A stretch of DNA of 64,000 bases, taken from positions 2,142,501-2,206,500 of the forward strand of contig JACVVK020000055.1 in NCBI GenBank assembly GCA_018292915.2. The letters run 5' to 3'. The translations under genes and the position numbers were made by a program. Numbering within the stretch: the first letter of the stretch is position 1; every line of letters starts with the position of its first letter. Under the pieces are notes generated by a model, which did no database searches, was not told the DNA's origin, and saw nothing but the letters and a program-made list of their open reading frames with translations. Positions 1 to 10,890 of the stretch are shown in pieces. The DNA is from Batillaria attramentaria (taxonomy: Eukaryota > Mollusca > Gastropoda > Batillariidae).

Positions 1-93
1 CCATCAACCACTTAGGAGTTCACGGTATGAGCCACAAACACCGCATTAACACGCGGAATGTACCCCCTGCCCCTCCCCCCAAGTGACTTGGAG

Positions 94-261
94 TGTGTGT
101 GTGTGTGTGTTTAGGGTTTAACGTCCTTTTCCACCACATAGGGTGATATCAAAGACGGGGCAACGATGAAAAAGCCAACACAATATTTGGCCCCAGCCGG
201 GATCGAACTCCCTACCCGAGCATTAGAAGTCCAACGCTCTACCATTCGACCACCCCGGCTC
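94..261 (-). mobile_element. tRNA-derived SINE, family S1
   Basis: Read on the minus strand, the element begins with a tRNA-like head (about 190-262) holding A-box-like and B-box-like promoter segments. A body follows that ends near GGACGTTAAACCCTAAACAC. The insertion is flanked by a near-perfect direct repeat, CCCCAAGTGACTTGGA at 77-92 and the same with one extra base at 262-278, which is the signature of LINE-driven insertion. The anticodon position reads TCT, so the ancestor may be tRNA-Arg. Related pieces occur at 8437, 15803, 20190, 50393, 53218 and 63475. Confidence 0.8.
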
Positions 262-594
262 CCCCAAGGTGACTTGGAAAACAGAAATATTGTTGCAAGC
301 ACTAAAGAGAACTGCAGGGTGGAAATTGGAACATAAAGTAGGCGCTTAGCAACAAGAGGTTTTGACCACTGCGCCCAGTAGCGCACTGAACGCCTAAAAT
401 TGTGTGCTTGATGGTCTGCAATCTAAAAAATAAAAAGATAAAATAATAAAAACCCGCATTGTGTTTTTCAAAAACAGCGACTGTGTATACTGCAGGCAAC
501 TCTGTCAGGGTTGCAGAGTTGTCAGCGCTTCGGAGACCCTTGTAAAACCAGAGCGTGTGATCAGTGTGCTGCACGAGAAGACTAGTCACTGCGA

Positions 595-775
595 TCAGTG
601 TCAAAACGCAAACTGAACTGTGGAATAGGCTGCCCTTGGTTTTTATAAGGGTTTCAGAGACGCTGAAAACTCTGTAACTGTGGCATAGCTGATCGTGCAT
701 TTTGCACAGATGGATAGGTTTTCAAAAAACAGTTTGTGGCTTTTTGTTGAGATTGCAGACTTTAATAATAGTTAA
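595..775 (+). repeat. dispersed repeat, copy a
   Basis: This segment shares runs such as CAGTGTCAAAACGCAAACTG, GACGCTGAAAACT and TTTTTGTTGA in the same order with 1486-1655. The two are old direct copies of one interspersed sequence. The class is not recognised. Confidence 0.6.
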
Positions 776-1485
776 CCAACCACACCACACCAATATACAT
801 TGAGGCTCTCTTCTCAGATGTCTGCAGAAGACGGCCGCATGTCTATAAGGGTAAATTAAATCAGCTGTGCTTTCAAATCTCTTAGTCAACTGATGGAACA
901 TACCCGAACTGACAAACACCAGAGCCAAACCAGCCCAATGGCCTGCACTGTGACGGTTGAAAGCTGGCATCGAGCTTCAGTTACTCTTCGCATGCACGTG
1001 CTGTTGGAAAAGCTGTCAGGAATGGGAGATTCTTGCAGCTCAGTCTGACCACTGATATTGTGAGTGCAACTCACGGTCGTGCTGAAAATGCTCGTGTAGT
1101 CTGGGCGATACAAAACGAGCGCGGCGTACAGTAGGCACGTTTAGCAGCACTTTGTCAGGAGACTCGTTAATGTGTAAATCAGGCTCGCGCGACAGAGGCC
1201 GCGAGCTGGTAACGCGCTGCGATTAACGGATGGTACCCTCAACACGCCTCTTTACATGTAAATGGGTTACGCTGCTCAGCGAAGTCCTTACGAAGTCCCT
1301 CATAAAATGCCTAGTGTCGAAGGCATCGGAACGGACCTACTTCTCTATTAGCATATGCGCGCAGGAAAGATAAGTGCCTCCAAATTAGCCCCTAACCATC
1401 TACCTCCGCCCCCCCCCCCCCCCCAAAAAAAAAAAAAAAAGAAAAGAAAAAAGACTCAGTTGCAACTGCACTCTATCACGCTCAG

Positions 1486-1655
1486 TGTCAAAACGCAAAC
1501 TGAGGTGTCACAGCTTCACTCGGCTTTTCTAGGGGTTTCATCGACGCTGAAAACTGTGTAACTGCAACAGTGTTGGCTGAGCGCTACGCACAATCGCAGG
1601 CTTTTTTTAACACACTGTGTGCGGCTATTTGTTGAACTTGCAGACCTTGAAACGC
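1486..1655 (+). repeat. dispersed repeat, copy b
   Basis: This is the second diverged copy of the repeat at 595-775, in the same orientation. It directly follows a poly-C/poly-A tract, which may mark the tail of another inserted element. Confidence 0.6.
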
Positions 1656-2151
1656 ATTCCAAACCTGCGAAGTAACGCCATCGCTCTTGGTCCATGCATA
1701 CAAGAACACAAGAGTATCGAGTCGGCACATTTACTGACCCGAAGGGAGACACTGAGCATTAGCTTAAGAACAAGACACTCAGCCATCCCTGTGGAGTTCT
1801 GGCACATATTTCATTGCTTTCTCCTCTGATAGTGTAAGCGTGTAACGTCACTCCTTGCATGTGATACGACGTTCACATTCCCGTAGACAATACGCTTGCG
1901 TGGCTTTAAGCCCTAAAAACTCACTCACTCACTCACTCCATAGACAATACATCAGAGCTGACCTTTCGTTACTTGGAAGGGTACTGGGATTGCTGATGCA
2001 GACTTTCACGAGTTTTCATTCATGACTGCTCGTGTTTGAGACAATTTTCTTGAGCTAATTTTCCAGTGGTTTGCTCAAACGGAGGCTTCGAAACAGAACA
2101 ATTGTCTTCTTTCAGCACATGCATTCACCCAGGGAAGTGAAACGCCTCAGT

Positions 2152-2153
<2 letters not shown>

Positions 2154-2212
<59 letters not shown>
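2154..2212. repeat. (CA)n microsatellite
   Basis: This is an almost uninterrupted CA dinucleotide run of roughly 29 units. Confidence 0.95.
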
Positions 2213-2216
<4 letters not shown>

Positions 2217-2542
2217 GCCAAATGAAAGAACTGCAGATTGAAGGTTTCAAATCAAGGTAATCTAGATAAAGATCAAGGTGAAGCAGTAAGGACGGAGTAA
2301 AGATGTAATTTTCACAATGAGAAGCAACCGATTATATTGATGATACTGGAGTTAGCTTTTTGCTGTAGTGACCTGGGTTGCAATGGCGACTCCGAGGAAG
2401 CTGCTGGGTGTTAAGCCTATACTCTTAACTGGGCACAGCGCGCGAAACACATATGCGCACATCACAGTCGTTGTACTCCGTGTGCCTACTAAATACAAAA
2501 CTCAACAAAGGCAGCTGTGCACGGTGACGTACGATCATATAA

Positions 2543-2737
2543 TCAAGATACGATCACGATACGATGCCATCCGACGCCCGTAGCGTCCGCAATGGCAAGC
2601 CGAGCTCGGAGGTAAGCCGTCCGGTCTCTGTAGTATTTATCCGTGGCGTCCCAAAGACATTCGTGTCTTTCGAAAAGATCTGTAAACACTGAAGTATGTT
2701 CAGGCGACAAAGCAATTGAGGATGCACTGTCCGCCAT
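2543..2737 (-). CDS. MADF-like domain fragment, possible first exon
   Basis: From the ATG at 2737 the frame encodes 64 residues. The segment FERHECLWDATDKYYRDR resembles the start of a MADF (Myb/SANT-like, Adf-1 type) DNA-binding domain: acidic/aromatic start, conserved LWD, then a Y-[KR]-[DN]-R element about eight residues on. A full MADF domain is about 80-90 residues, so only the first half is present before the frame drifts into unrelated sequence (WHRIVIVS) and stops. It could be the first exon of a MADF gene, the MADF partner gene of a PIF/Harbinger transposon, or a relic. No other exon was recognised nearby. Confidence 0.35.
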   Translation of the reverse strand: MADSASSIALSPEHTSVFTDLFERHECLWDATDKYYRDRTAYLRARLAIADATGVGWHRIVIVS

Positions 2738-2994
2738 CTTTGCGCGCCGAATGACGTAGTTCAGCCAAACAGACTCTGTTGTGGAACCGACAGTCACAGT
2801 TGAGGCTATCTGAAATCCCACCAGCTGTGATGACGCCGCAGCCGCGGGAACTTCCGAAATCACAATTGTGTCTTATAATTGTGTGTCTACAGTGCCCAGC
2901 TAAGAGCCGGCATCACTGTTAGGCTTTCGCTCTCGCGGCTCATGGATTTGTCTCTTTGTGAACTCCTGACAGAAGGTCAAAGAATACACTTCAA

Positions 2995-3450
2995 TGCATG
3001 AAGGCTCAAAATGCCCATATATTCCCAATCAGCCTCAAGCATCATAGTCTCCCCTAAAATTCCTTCAGTATAAAACAAAAATTACCATGCGCAGACCACT
3101 CAAGGACACGTACCTGATAGGAGTTTAAAAATAATTGGATGTCTCCTTTCCGCTCAGGCCTCACTGGAGTAATGCTAGTTTACTCTCTGTTTCGGATAGA
3201 AAGCCACTTCACCCAAATCCACTTACACCATCTTTGCCTCTCTTGTTGGCAAAAAGTCCCAGCTTCATAGGCAGCTTGCCTTCTCTTGCTACCCCCTGGC
3301 ATGCACCTTGCCTTACCAAACACGAATATCACGCTTTTTCATAATAATAACAATCATTACAAACTGGCACACTCGCAAAATACGGTACTTCAAACAAACA
3401 CCCAGCTTGACCCCACGCTCAAGTTGTGTCCTTACGCCTGTAGGCTTGAT
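2995..3450 (+). repeat. dispersed repeat R1, copy 1
   Basis: This is an interspersed repeat of about 450 bp seen at least four more times, whole or in part: 41378-41850, 43300-43545, 19387-19640 (inverted) and 59905-59960 (its first part only). Shared landmarks in order are AGCATCATAGTC, ACCATGC.CAGACCA, AAAAAGTCCCAGCTTCA, GGCATGCAC and a terminal CCTTACGCCTGT. No coding capacity was found and the class is unknown. Confidence 0.75.
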
Positions 3451-3661
3451 CACCTTTCCATTCTAGGTCTTCTAAATCATGCCATTCTGCATTCTTTACT
3501 TGGTCATTCAGTATCAGATGTAATGCATTGATAGCAACTGTGAACCGAGTTGCCGGTGGTTTTTCACACGGTTATTTTCACTGTGGGAGAGAAGGCGTGA
3601 GGCAGATATCACGTGACCTATTTGGTTGTAGGGAACACGTGGTCAACGCAATACAGGAACC

Positions 3662-3957
3662 AGGGCCCGCATGTAGAGGTCGAGGTTAGGGATTTTAACC
3701 ACGGGTTAACCTCGAACTAAACTAGCTTTAGGATTAAATTTTCTGGTTTTTCGTTTTGCTTTTGTTTTTCTTTTTAAATCAGGAAGCGGGTCCATTCCAC
3801 CATGGTGCCAGAGCCGTTATAGAAAGATTTCTTTCTTCCTTTCTTCGCTTCCTTTTGTTTTTAATTTAACTTTGTTTTGGGGGTTTCCTTCGTCCTTGTA
3901 TTGGTTAGGCCCGTAACCGTGGTTTAAATTAACCTCTAGTTTTCCATGCGGGCCCTA
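3662..3957. mobile_element. MITE-like inverted-repeat element
   Basis: The ends are an imperfect inverted repeat of about 45 bp. The left end reads AGGGCCCGCATG, then AGAGGT and TTTAACCACGG. The right end reads these in reverse complement and finishes at GCGGGCCCT. The interior is T-rich and non-coding. The size of about 295 bp fits a non-autonomous DNA transposon; the superfamily is not assigned. Confidence 0.6.
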
Positions 3958-4301
3958 AAGACCAACTTGTAAGATGATTAATTTTAGTCCACACCCCCCT
4001 CCCCCCGTTGGTTTTTTGTTTGTTTTTTCATAGCGTAGACAGAACCTGTGTGTTCGTCTCTGACATCCTTGCCCACTGTGACCTTATGACCGCAGTCTGT
4101 GTAACTTCAAATTGCCATGGTTGGAAGAAAAAGGGAGGAAAAGGGAGGGAGATGGAATAGGAGGATGCCTCAATTCTGAAAATCAGTCTTATTTTTCTTG
4201 CTGTCTTTTGATCCCTAGTCTTCTTTGTTTCTCCACAGCTCGTCCATAAACTCTCAACTTCTCCATATCTGGTTTTGTGCTGTCCTCCCGTGTCTATACC
4301 G

Positions 4302-7300
4302 TTACTTGACTGTCTCCGAGCAAGTGGCCGTGTTCACTCTGAGTAAAGAAGTGATGTTCTCCTCAATTCTCTTTCTTCTTCGCTCCACAACCACGTTATA
4401 AGTGTAGAGGAAAGGGTTGAGGGCGGAGTTCAAGGGTAAGACAAAGATCGCCAGAATCACGTTCAGTTCACCAGGAATCGGGACACCTGCTGAGGCAAGA
4501 AGACTCAAAATTCCGATTGGAAACCAGCACAGAAAGTCAGACACCACCACAGACATCAGACGACGAGCGATTATTACATCTTTGGATTTCTGGTTCTTGT
4601 CTGTGGCCAGAATGTTTGACTTGGCAGACATGAAGATGAAGGCTTGCCCAGCTGCGATCAGCAAAAACAGAGTGAAGTTGCAGATGATCATGACACCAAA
4701 AGCGTAACCATGTCCCTGGAATGTTCGTCTGGTAATCGGCAAAGGGACGCAGATTCCTGACTGACTGTAGAATTCCCAATGGGCCGTGATGGGCAAGAGA
4801 GGAACTCCAGCGAGCGTCAGGCCAACTAACCAGGCTATCACACAGGCCACAGACGCCGACCATCTTTCAAATCGAATACTGGTGAACGGAAACCGCAGAA
4901 CAATGAACCGATCCAATGTGATGAGGCAAATGATGAATGCCGACAACTCACTTGACAACAGAGCCATAAACCCTGCTATTTTACAAGAAATGCCTTTTTT
5001 CCATGTTACTTCAGAAAAGAAGTACTTTCCGCGGGACATACTGTCAGCGGCACCAACAATGGCTAAGTAAACACCCATCAGAAAATCGGCCAGACACAGA
5101 TTCCCCACGAAAACATTAAATCCAGACTTGCTAGAGCGCCTGTGGATAAAGAACCGGAAGACAAAACAGACCACATTCCCAGATGCAGACAACGAGCAAA
5201 TGAGCCATAAGGACAACCGATAAAGATCAGATCTAAGCAGGTCACTACACGATGAGAGTTCATCCATGTTGGCATAACATCTACCAAAGTTCACATCAAA
5301 GAACTCAGGGAGAATGGCTTTACAACAAAACCTGTAGTTGTCAGAATAAATCCTTTTCAGTTTCGTCGATGCTCTGAACATGTCACCAGGAAAGATCCTA
5401 ACCGGACTACCTCTCAAGTCTAGTACGATCAGCGATGGCATCTCCACAAACCCCTGTTCGGCAATGGTTGTTAGTGCACTGAAAGAAACGTTTAGGGTTT
5501 GGATCCGTGGAAAGTTTAAAAATACAGAGGCTTTCAGGATGTTTAGCTGTGAGTGAGAGAGATCCACATGACAGAGATTGTCTTGTACAGTGTAAATCGA
5601 CTCAGAAACCAGAGTGACAAGTGGATTTCCAGCCAAATGTAAACCTCGTAAATTCTTCAGCGCCAAGAACACATCGACCTTCACATGCTCAATTTCATTG
5701 TGACTTAAGTCTAACTCTCGTAAGTTGGGAAAATTCATTTCCTGTACGGTTTTTAAGCCGCATGAGGACAGTTTTAAAAAGACGATGTACAAGTTAGTTG
5801 TAAAATTAGCCATGCCAGAGTGAGTAGCATCCAGGTAGCGGACATTGGTCAGCTTGTGGAACGGGACTGGCCGATCACAAACAAACGCCAGTCCATGACA
5901 ACGGCAGCCATCAGGACAAGTCAAGTCACAGAAAACCTCGTCATCACGCTGCGGACAATGGGGCACGCCGTCACACAGGTTGTCAAGATGCACACACACA
6001 CGTGAGGCTCGACAACGGTAGAAACCGGGACACTGGAAGCTGTCACAATCCGCTTCATCTTCACCCAAGGGACAGTCGTTTATAGTATTGCATCGCATGT
6101 ACACGGGCAGGCAGTATTCGTGACTTGGTGGACAGCGAAAGTGAGTCTCGGGGCAGTTTTCTGAAGCGTTCATGGGAATTATTGACCAGTTTCTGTATCC
6201 GTTTATATGAATGATGGCTGGCGGTTGTACAGGTGTAACCAGGGGTATATATTGCTTGAGTGGTTTTAAACATAATATCTGGCCTGTCTCGTCAATGCAA
6301 TTTTCAATGCCGTTACAAGCAAAACCACCATTTACACACTGGCCGCTGACGCAGCTTTTCGTACCTGACCTAATGCATTTTTGTTTAACACTGAACGCCT
6401 CGTCTGAGCTATCACTGCAGTCGTGTCTGAAATCATACACCAAAGTGTACGGCACGCTTTGGTTGGTGTTGTCACAAACATACATGGCCACACTGCTAGA
6501 TCCCTGAAAAGTCCGTGCGTTTCTTGTCGATACTGACAGACTCTGTTCAGAATGTGCCTCAAAGGAAGATATTTCACAACGTGAAGAACGTTCCGACGCC
6601 CCACAACCACCCTGTTTGTCGCATTTCAGAAAGTCGTAGACTACATGGCCTCCTGGGCACACAACGAACGGAACTGCAGAGGATTTTAATTTTGCCTCTG
6701 GGGCGTTTATTACTGGGAATTTGACTGGAATTTTCAACGAACTATCTTTATTGAATGGTTTTACATCCGTTTTGAATTCACAAATCCTTGAATGTTTCAT
6801 TGGACGTGTCCCGGCACAGTCCCCACTGAAAACAGCATAGGAACGCACCAAAGCCATTCTTTTGGAGGTAAACATACATTTATTAGAACTTGCAACGGAT
6901 AAGGGAGGTTTTAGAAAAAACGCGGTTGTGTTGTCTAACCAGTGCCATCTTCCACCGTACATGTAAAGTGAATATCGCGGGCTTAAAACTTCCAGACCAA
7001 TCCAAACACGTTCAGTATTTTTTGCAAATTTTAAAATTTTCCAAATCGCTTCCCATTCTTTCTCTGTTCTCATCGTTGGGAGATCTCCACGATGTCCTAC
7101 ATTGCGGCATGTACTGCGTCCCCAAATCCAGGAAAGTGGGTAAGGTGATCTTCTCTTTTCAAAGAGTTTGTAACACTTGTCATTTACCGCAACGCCACCG
7201 TCACACTCTGGGCTGCTGAAAGGACAGTGCCCCCCCTCGTCCTCTCCACCAGAACACTCCCGTCTCATATTGCAATGCACGTGCTGCTTGAATTTAGCGT

Positions 7301-8087
7301 AGTAAGGTCTTGAGCAGTTAAACGCAAACGGACTCCATCTGTATGGAAATTCGGATTTGGGATGGAATGAAAACAACATCCGGAAACCTGCGTAAGCGCT
7401 GTCCTTTGCTCGATACGCGAAGATTACTGTAATCGAGTCGTGGTACACAGCTGTGTCGAGATATCTGTCGTCACATTCACGTTCACGTCGAACTGACAAT
7501 TTGTCTGCGCTCAGCAGACGTAGGTAAGGCGTACTACAAGATCCTCTGTCGTCATTGTGAAGACCGTATGAGTCGACACTTACCATAACCGCGTGATCCT
7601 CGGGAACTACCAGCTGATATCTTGCATTGATATTCTGTGGCCACCGTCTGGAGAAGTCGCCATACGCCCATGTCTGAATGTACCCAGAAACTGGTGACGT
7701 AAAGTTCACTTGCAATGTGTTTCTGCGGAATTTACGTTTGTCTCGTAACGTTGGCTGGGCACAAGATTGACAGACTGTGTGATCGTACAATTCAGCCAGA
7801 CGCAAATCAGTTTCATTACGCGTCACTAAGGTTTCTAGTCTTGATTTGTTTCCCTCTGACTCAAGTGTTGCGAAGTTTTTGACGTGAATGTCTGGAGCCT
7901 GATAAGTGACCCGGCTGGACACTGTCAATGGTTCTACAGTGTCTGTATCGTATTCTACAGTTTCACTTGCACGTGAATGACGGGGAAAAGCACAGACTGA
8001 GAACACTAATATTGCGGGCACGAGACATTTGTGTCTCATACAGTTCAACATTCGCTTTTTGAACCAAAAATCTCTCACGTTTTTCAT
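4302..8087 (-). CDS. GRL101-like CUB/C-type lectin/LDLa/LRR seven-helix receptor, copy 1
   Basis: Predicted cell-surface class A receptor of 1261 residues in one exon. The ATG at 8087 is the first in frame; an upstream in-frame TTG at 8105 was not used. Order: hydrophobic signal (about 20-33); CUB-like domain (120-243); C-type-lectin-like domain with WIGL (296-435); degenerate LDLa modules (about 475-620); two canonical LDLa modules (646-721); LRR N-cap CPDGCRC (724); LRRs (about 745-930); seven helices (955-1233). Helix motifs are NLCLADF in helix 2, LDRF in place of DRY, CWFP in helix 6 and NPFLY in helix 7. Oddities: one LDLa module has Tyr for Cys (LVYDF) and lacks its last Cys. The tail stops at ETVK, about 20 residues short of copies 2 and 3, although DNA homologous to their tail continues past the stop. 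Ligand and G-protein coupling are unknown. Confidence 0.9.
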   Translation of the reverse strand: MKNVRDFWFKKRMLNCMRHKCLVPAILVFSVCAFPRHSRASETVEYDTDTVEPLTVSSRVTYQAPDIHVKNFATLESEGNKSRLETLVTRNETDLRLAELYDHTVCQSCAQPTLRDKRKFRRNTLQVNFTSPVSGYIQTWAYGDFSRRWPQNINARYQLVVPEDHAVMVSVDSYGLHNDDRGSCSTPYLRLLSADKLSVRRERECDDRYLDTAVYHDSITVIFAYRAKDSAYAGFRMLFSFHPKSEFPYRWSPFAFNCSRPYYAKFKQHVHCNMRRECSGGEDEGGHCPFSSPECDGGVAVNDKCYKLFEKRRSPYPLSWIWGRSTCRNVGHRGDLPTMRTEKEWEAIWKILKFAKNTERVWIGLEVLSPRYSLYMYGGRWHWLDNTTAFFLKPPLSVASSNKCMFTSKRMALVRSYAVFSGDCAGTRPMKHSRICEFKTDVKPFNKDSSLKIPVKFPVINAPEAKLKSSAVPFVVCPGGHVVYDFLKCDKQGGCGASERSSRCEISSFEAHSEQSLSVSTRNARTFQGSSSVAMYVCDNTNQSVPYTLVYDFRHDCSDSSDEAFSVKQKCIRSGTKSCVSGQCVNGGFACNGIENCIDETGQILCLKPLKQYIPLVTPVQPPAIIHINGYRNWSIIPMNASENCPETHFRCPPSHEYCLPVYMRCNTINDCPLGEDEADCDSFQCPGFYRCRASRVCVHLDNLCDGVPHCPQRDDEVFCDLTCPDGCRCHGLAFVCDRPVPFHKLTNVRYLDATHSGMANFTTNLYIVFLKLSSCGLKTVQEMNFPNLRELDLSHNEIEHVKVDVFLALKNLRGLHLAGNPLVTLVSESIYTVQDNLCHVDLSHSQLNILKASVFLNFPRIQTLNVSFSALTTIAEQGFVEMPSLIVLDLRGSPVRIFPGDMFRASTKLKRIYSDNYRFCCKAILPEFFDVNFGRCYANMDELSSCSDLLRSDLYRLSLWLICSLSASGNVVCFVFRFFIHRRSSKSGFNVFVGNLCLADFLMGVYLAIVGAADSMSRGKYFFSEVTWKKGISCKIAGFMALLSSELSAFIICLITLDRFIVLRFPFTSIRFERWSASVACVIAWLVGLTLAGVPLLPITAHWEFYSQSGICVPLPITRRTFQGHGYAFGVMIICNFTLFLLIAAGQAFIFMSAKSNILATDKNQKSKDVIIARRLMSVVVSDFLCWFPIGILSLLASAGVPIPGELNVILAIFVLPLNSALNPFLYTYNVVVERRRKRIEENITSLLRVNTATCSETVK

Positions 8088-8108
8088 GTTTCTCGAATCT
8101 GTCAACTC

Positions 8109-8140
8109 CTGAGACTCGAAAGCAACTAAACAAAAATTCC
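8109..8140 (-). other. possible 3' splice site upstream of receptor 1 start
   Basis: On the minus strand a T-rich stretch ends in GTCTCAG followed by GAGTTGACAG, 22 bases before the ATG. The position matches the acceptor-like site in copy 3 (54347-54378), so a 5' untranslated intron is plausible. This is inference from position and composition only. Confidence 0.3.
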
Positions 8141-8436
8141 GCTTAGATTAGACTTTTGCATGGAACCTCGTGGTTTGTAGCGTGCCTCTGGGTTTGTTCT
8201 TCAGCAAAGGTGCCAGAATGTCTTTCCTCTTCCCAACACTGCAAAATGCATTTTCACCAGGAAAGTCGCTTTTTGGTGATCAGTTTCGTTTTCGAAATTC
8301 CCGCCCACGAAATTATCTGAGTTGTTACCGCAGAGCTCTTCTGAGACTTGTATGTCCTCTGCCTGATGCCTGTTTCGTATCTTGAGTATCCACTGTGGTG
8401 GATTCTGTAAGTTGTTTTTGTTTTACCCCTAGATCT

Positions 8437-8560
8437 TCTCTTTGACGGGGCTTGGGTCGTGAGTTGGAATCCCCGGCTGGGGCCAAATATTTGTGCTAGC
8501 CTTTTTCTCGTTGCCCTGTCTTAAACACCCAAACACACACCCGCCCACCTTTTTCTTTGA
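8437..8560 (+). mobile_element. SINE S1 fragment
   Basis: The B-box side of the tRNA-like head (GGGTCGTGAGTTGGAATCCC) is followed by the family body CAAATATTTGTGCTAGCC and CTTTTTCTCGTTGCCCTGTC. The first part of the head is missing, so this is a 5'-truncated copy on the plus strand. Confidence 0.7.
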
Positions 8561-8960
8561 CGGGTCTTTGGTAGTGCCTACATTCAGGGGAACTGTTTTG
8601 TATTACTACGTCGGCAGTGATGGATGTTTAGCAAACTCAGACAGAGGGTTGAAATTCAGGTCAGAACTCAGCCCGAATAATCCGACTCAAAACTGAGGTG
8701 CCCTGCGTGCTGCGCAAGCGGAGATAACGTGCTTCGTCTCAACGCTGAGTGCTGAACTGGTCTGACGAAGAGCAAGCCACGCCAATGAAAACTGTAGGAA
8801 GGGTTCTAGCACGCCGATGACCGACACAAACTCAGTGGACTGTTACCACGTGCACATACTGCTATTATTTTTGTACTCACACTCTCAAATGTATAGGCAG
8901 AAAGCTTAAATGTGTGATGTCCGTAATAGGACTGCAAATACGTTCAATGGTAGTGTTTAG

Positions 8961-9444
8961 GATTCAGGACAAAGACAGATGGTGGCTGCCATGGTTTTCA
9001 AGGTTCAAGACAGACTTGATGGTCGCCATAGTTTTCAAGGGTCAGTACAAAGACTGATGATGGTCGCCATGGTTTTCAAGGTTCAGGTTAGAAACTGATG
9101 ATGGTCGCCATGGTTTTCAAGGTTCAGGTTAAAAACTGATGATGGTCGCCATGGTTTTCAAGGTTCAGTACAAAGACTGATGATGGTCGCCATGGTTTTC
9201 AAGGTTCAGGTTAAAAACTGATGATGGTTGCCATGGTTTTCAAGGTTCAGGACAAAGACTGAGGATGATTGCCATGGTTTTCAAGGTTCAGGACAAAGAC
9301 TAATGATGGTCGCGATGGTTTTCAAGGTTCAGGACAAAGACTGACGATGATTGCCATGGTTTTCAAGGTTCAGGACAAAGACTGATGATGGTCGCAATGG
9401 TTTTCAAGGTTCACGACAAAGACTGATGATGGTCGCGTTGGTTT
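8961..9444. repeat. 41-bp minisatellite
   Basis: Roughly eleven head-to-tail copies of a 41-bp unit built around GATGGTCGCCATGGTTTTCA and GGTTCAGGACAAAGACTGAT. Copies differ mainly at GGACAAAG versus GGTTAAAA. The reverse complement of two diverged copies lies at the equivalent place upstream of receptor 3 (about 53750-53870), so the array expanded in unit 1. Confidence 0.9.
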
Positions 9445-10887
9445 GAATGTCGACAACGGTGTGACTTCAGGATTCATGGCAAAGTCTTATGATATTGGCG
9501 TACTGTTGGACTGTTTAAACTTTTCTTGGAACTTTTTTTTCAAATCTATTGTAAAGATGCGTCTGGAAACTATACATAAATGTTGCACTGGGTCTGTCTC
9601 TGCTGGTCACTTCTACTGTTGGATTCACTTTGAAGGAAATAGAGACAGTTGGTATTATACGTACGCTTTCGATGTATAATATAATTATCGTCTCGGCATG
9701 CCTGCTTGTTTGTGAGCAATACCTCCTGCAGACTCTCCGAAATTACAAAGAACCGGAATTCGGAAGTGACCACTTAAGTCAACGACTGTACACTGACCCT
9801 GCTTTATACAGATATGAAAAGTGTATTTGGTTCTACCGAATACTTAAGATAACAGAGATGTTAGGAAAACCCGAATGTATTTTTTTTTTCTCTCTCCGAA
9901 ACTCCATGAACGACCGACTTTTTACATAATACTCGTACATTTTGACATGATATGTCTGAGAGGAATATCAGAATCAAATAACCGACCCGTGATACTGTGT
10001 ACGGGACTAACATAATTCTGATGACAAAAGGGAGAGGAAATGATAGTGCATTCTTTGTTCGATTATACACAACCCGAAGTAGGAAACCTGTAATACTGTG
10101 CAGGGAAAAGTATCTCGTTACCGACAGTCATTTTGTAAGGTTGTTTTTGTTTTGTGAACCATCCTTGATTTCTGCAAATTTCCTTGACAAAACATCAGTT
10201 GCTTGTATCCACTTTCAAAGTGGAGCTGGTATACTGCTGTGTGAAATCGAGTGTGAAATATGCGTTGCGGTAAATCAAGTACTACAGGGTGAAATTCCGC
10301 TATAAAGATAGAAAATGAAGACTGGTAACGGAAATGTATCTCCTCATTCCCGATAGTTCTCTCCTAATATGATACAATAAATCATATTTTCCTTTGTTTC
10401 ATTCAGTGAGCCACCACGAACATCTCTGTAATATAATATTAATTTGGTAATCCAGTACACCTCTTATGATCTGGAATTCGTAATGTCTGCGAGCAAATTA
10501 TGAAATATTACCTATGGTAACCCAAGTAAATATAAGGTATGTCTTCCCTCTCAGTAAGGAAATTCCTTAATTCATTCTGAGCGTGTATTTGACGAGTTAA
10601 TCGTTTGTATCAGGTGACTCGTCTGTGCCACGAACGACTGATCTGATTGCTTGCCTGTTGACCGATGATCTGCGAGTCTTCTCTCAGTCAGGCGTGTAGA
10701 GAAGTCCCTTGTTCAGCTGGTGGCTTGTCTATGTCCTAATGGAATGGGATGGATTCTTCCTCTGCTCCCTGTTTGTAGTTTTGCAAGGAGGAAGATGAAC
10801 AATTCGTTCCACAGCACACCCCACACCGCAATGATCTGTGACGAGGCAACTTTGTGGATGGTGTACTCCAATTAATTCTCAAGTGGA

Positions 10888-10890
<3 letters not shown>

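Larger units (their letters stand above)
279..2153. other. intergenic, no gene seen
   Basis: No convincing coding region was found. The stretch holds two diverged direct copies of a dispersed repeat (595-775 and 1486-1655). It also holds a C-run followed by an A-run (about 1409-1441) and a short (CTCA)n tail at 1917-1938, which may be the end of a decayed SINE. Confidence 0.6.

Noticed and set aside
190..262. Possible tRNA gene
   Set aside because: Anticodon stem is imperfect, the body continues into a repeat tail, and target-site duplications flank it; it is a SINE head.
4417..7219. Antisense open frames across receptor 1, and equivalents in receptors 2 and 3
   Set aside because: Shadows of conserved coding sequence; the same ones recur in each paralogue only because the sense strand is conserved.
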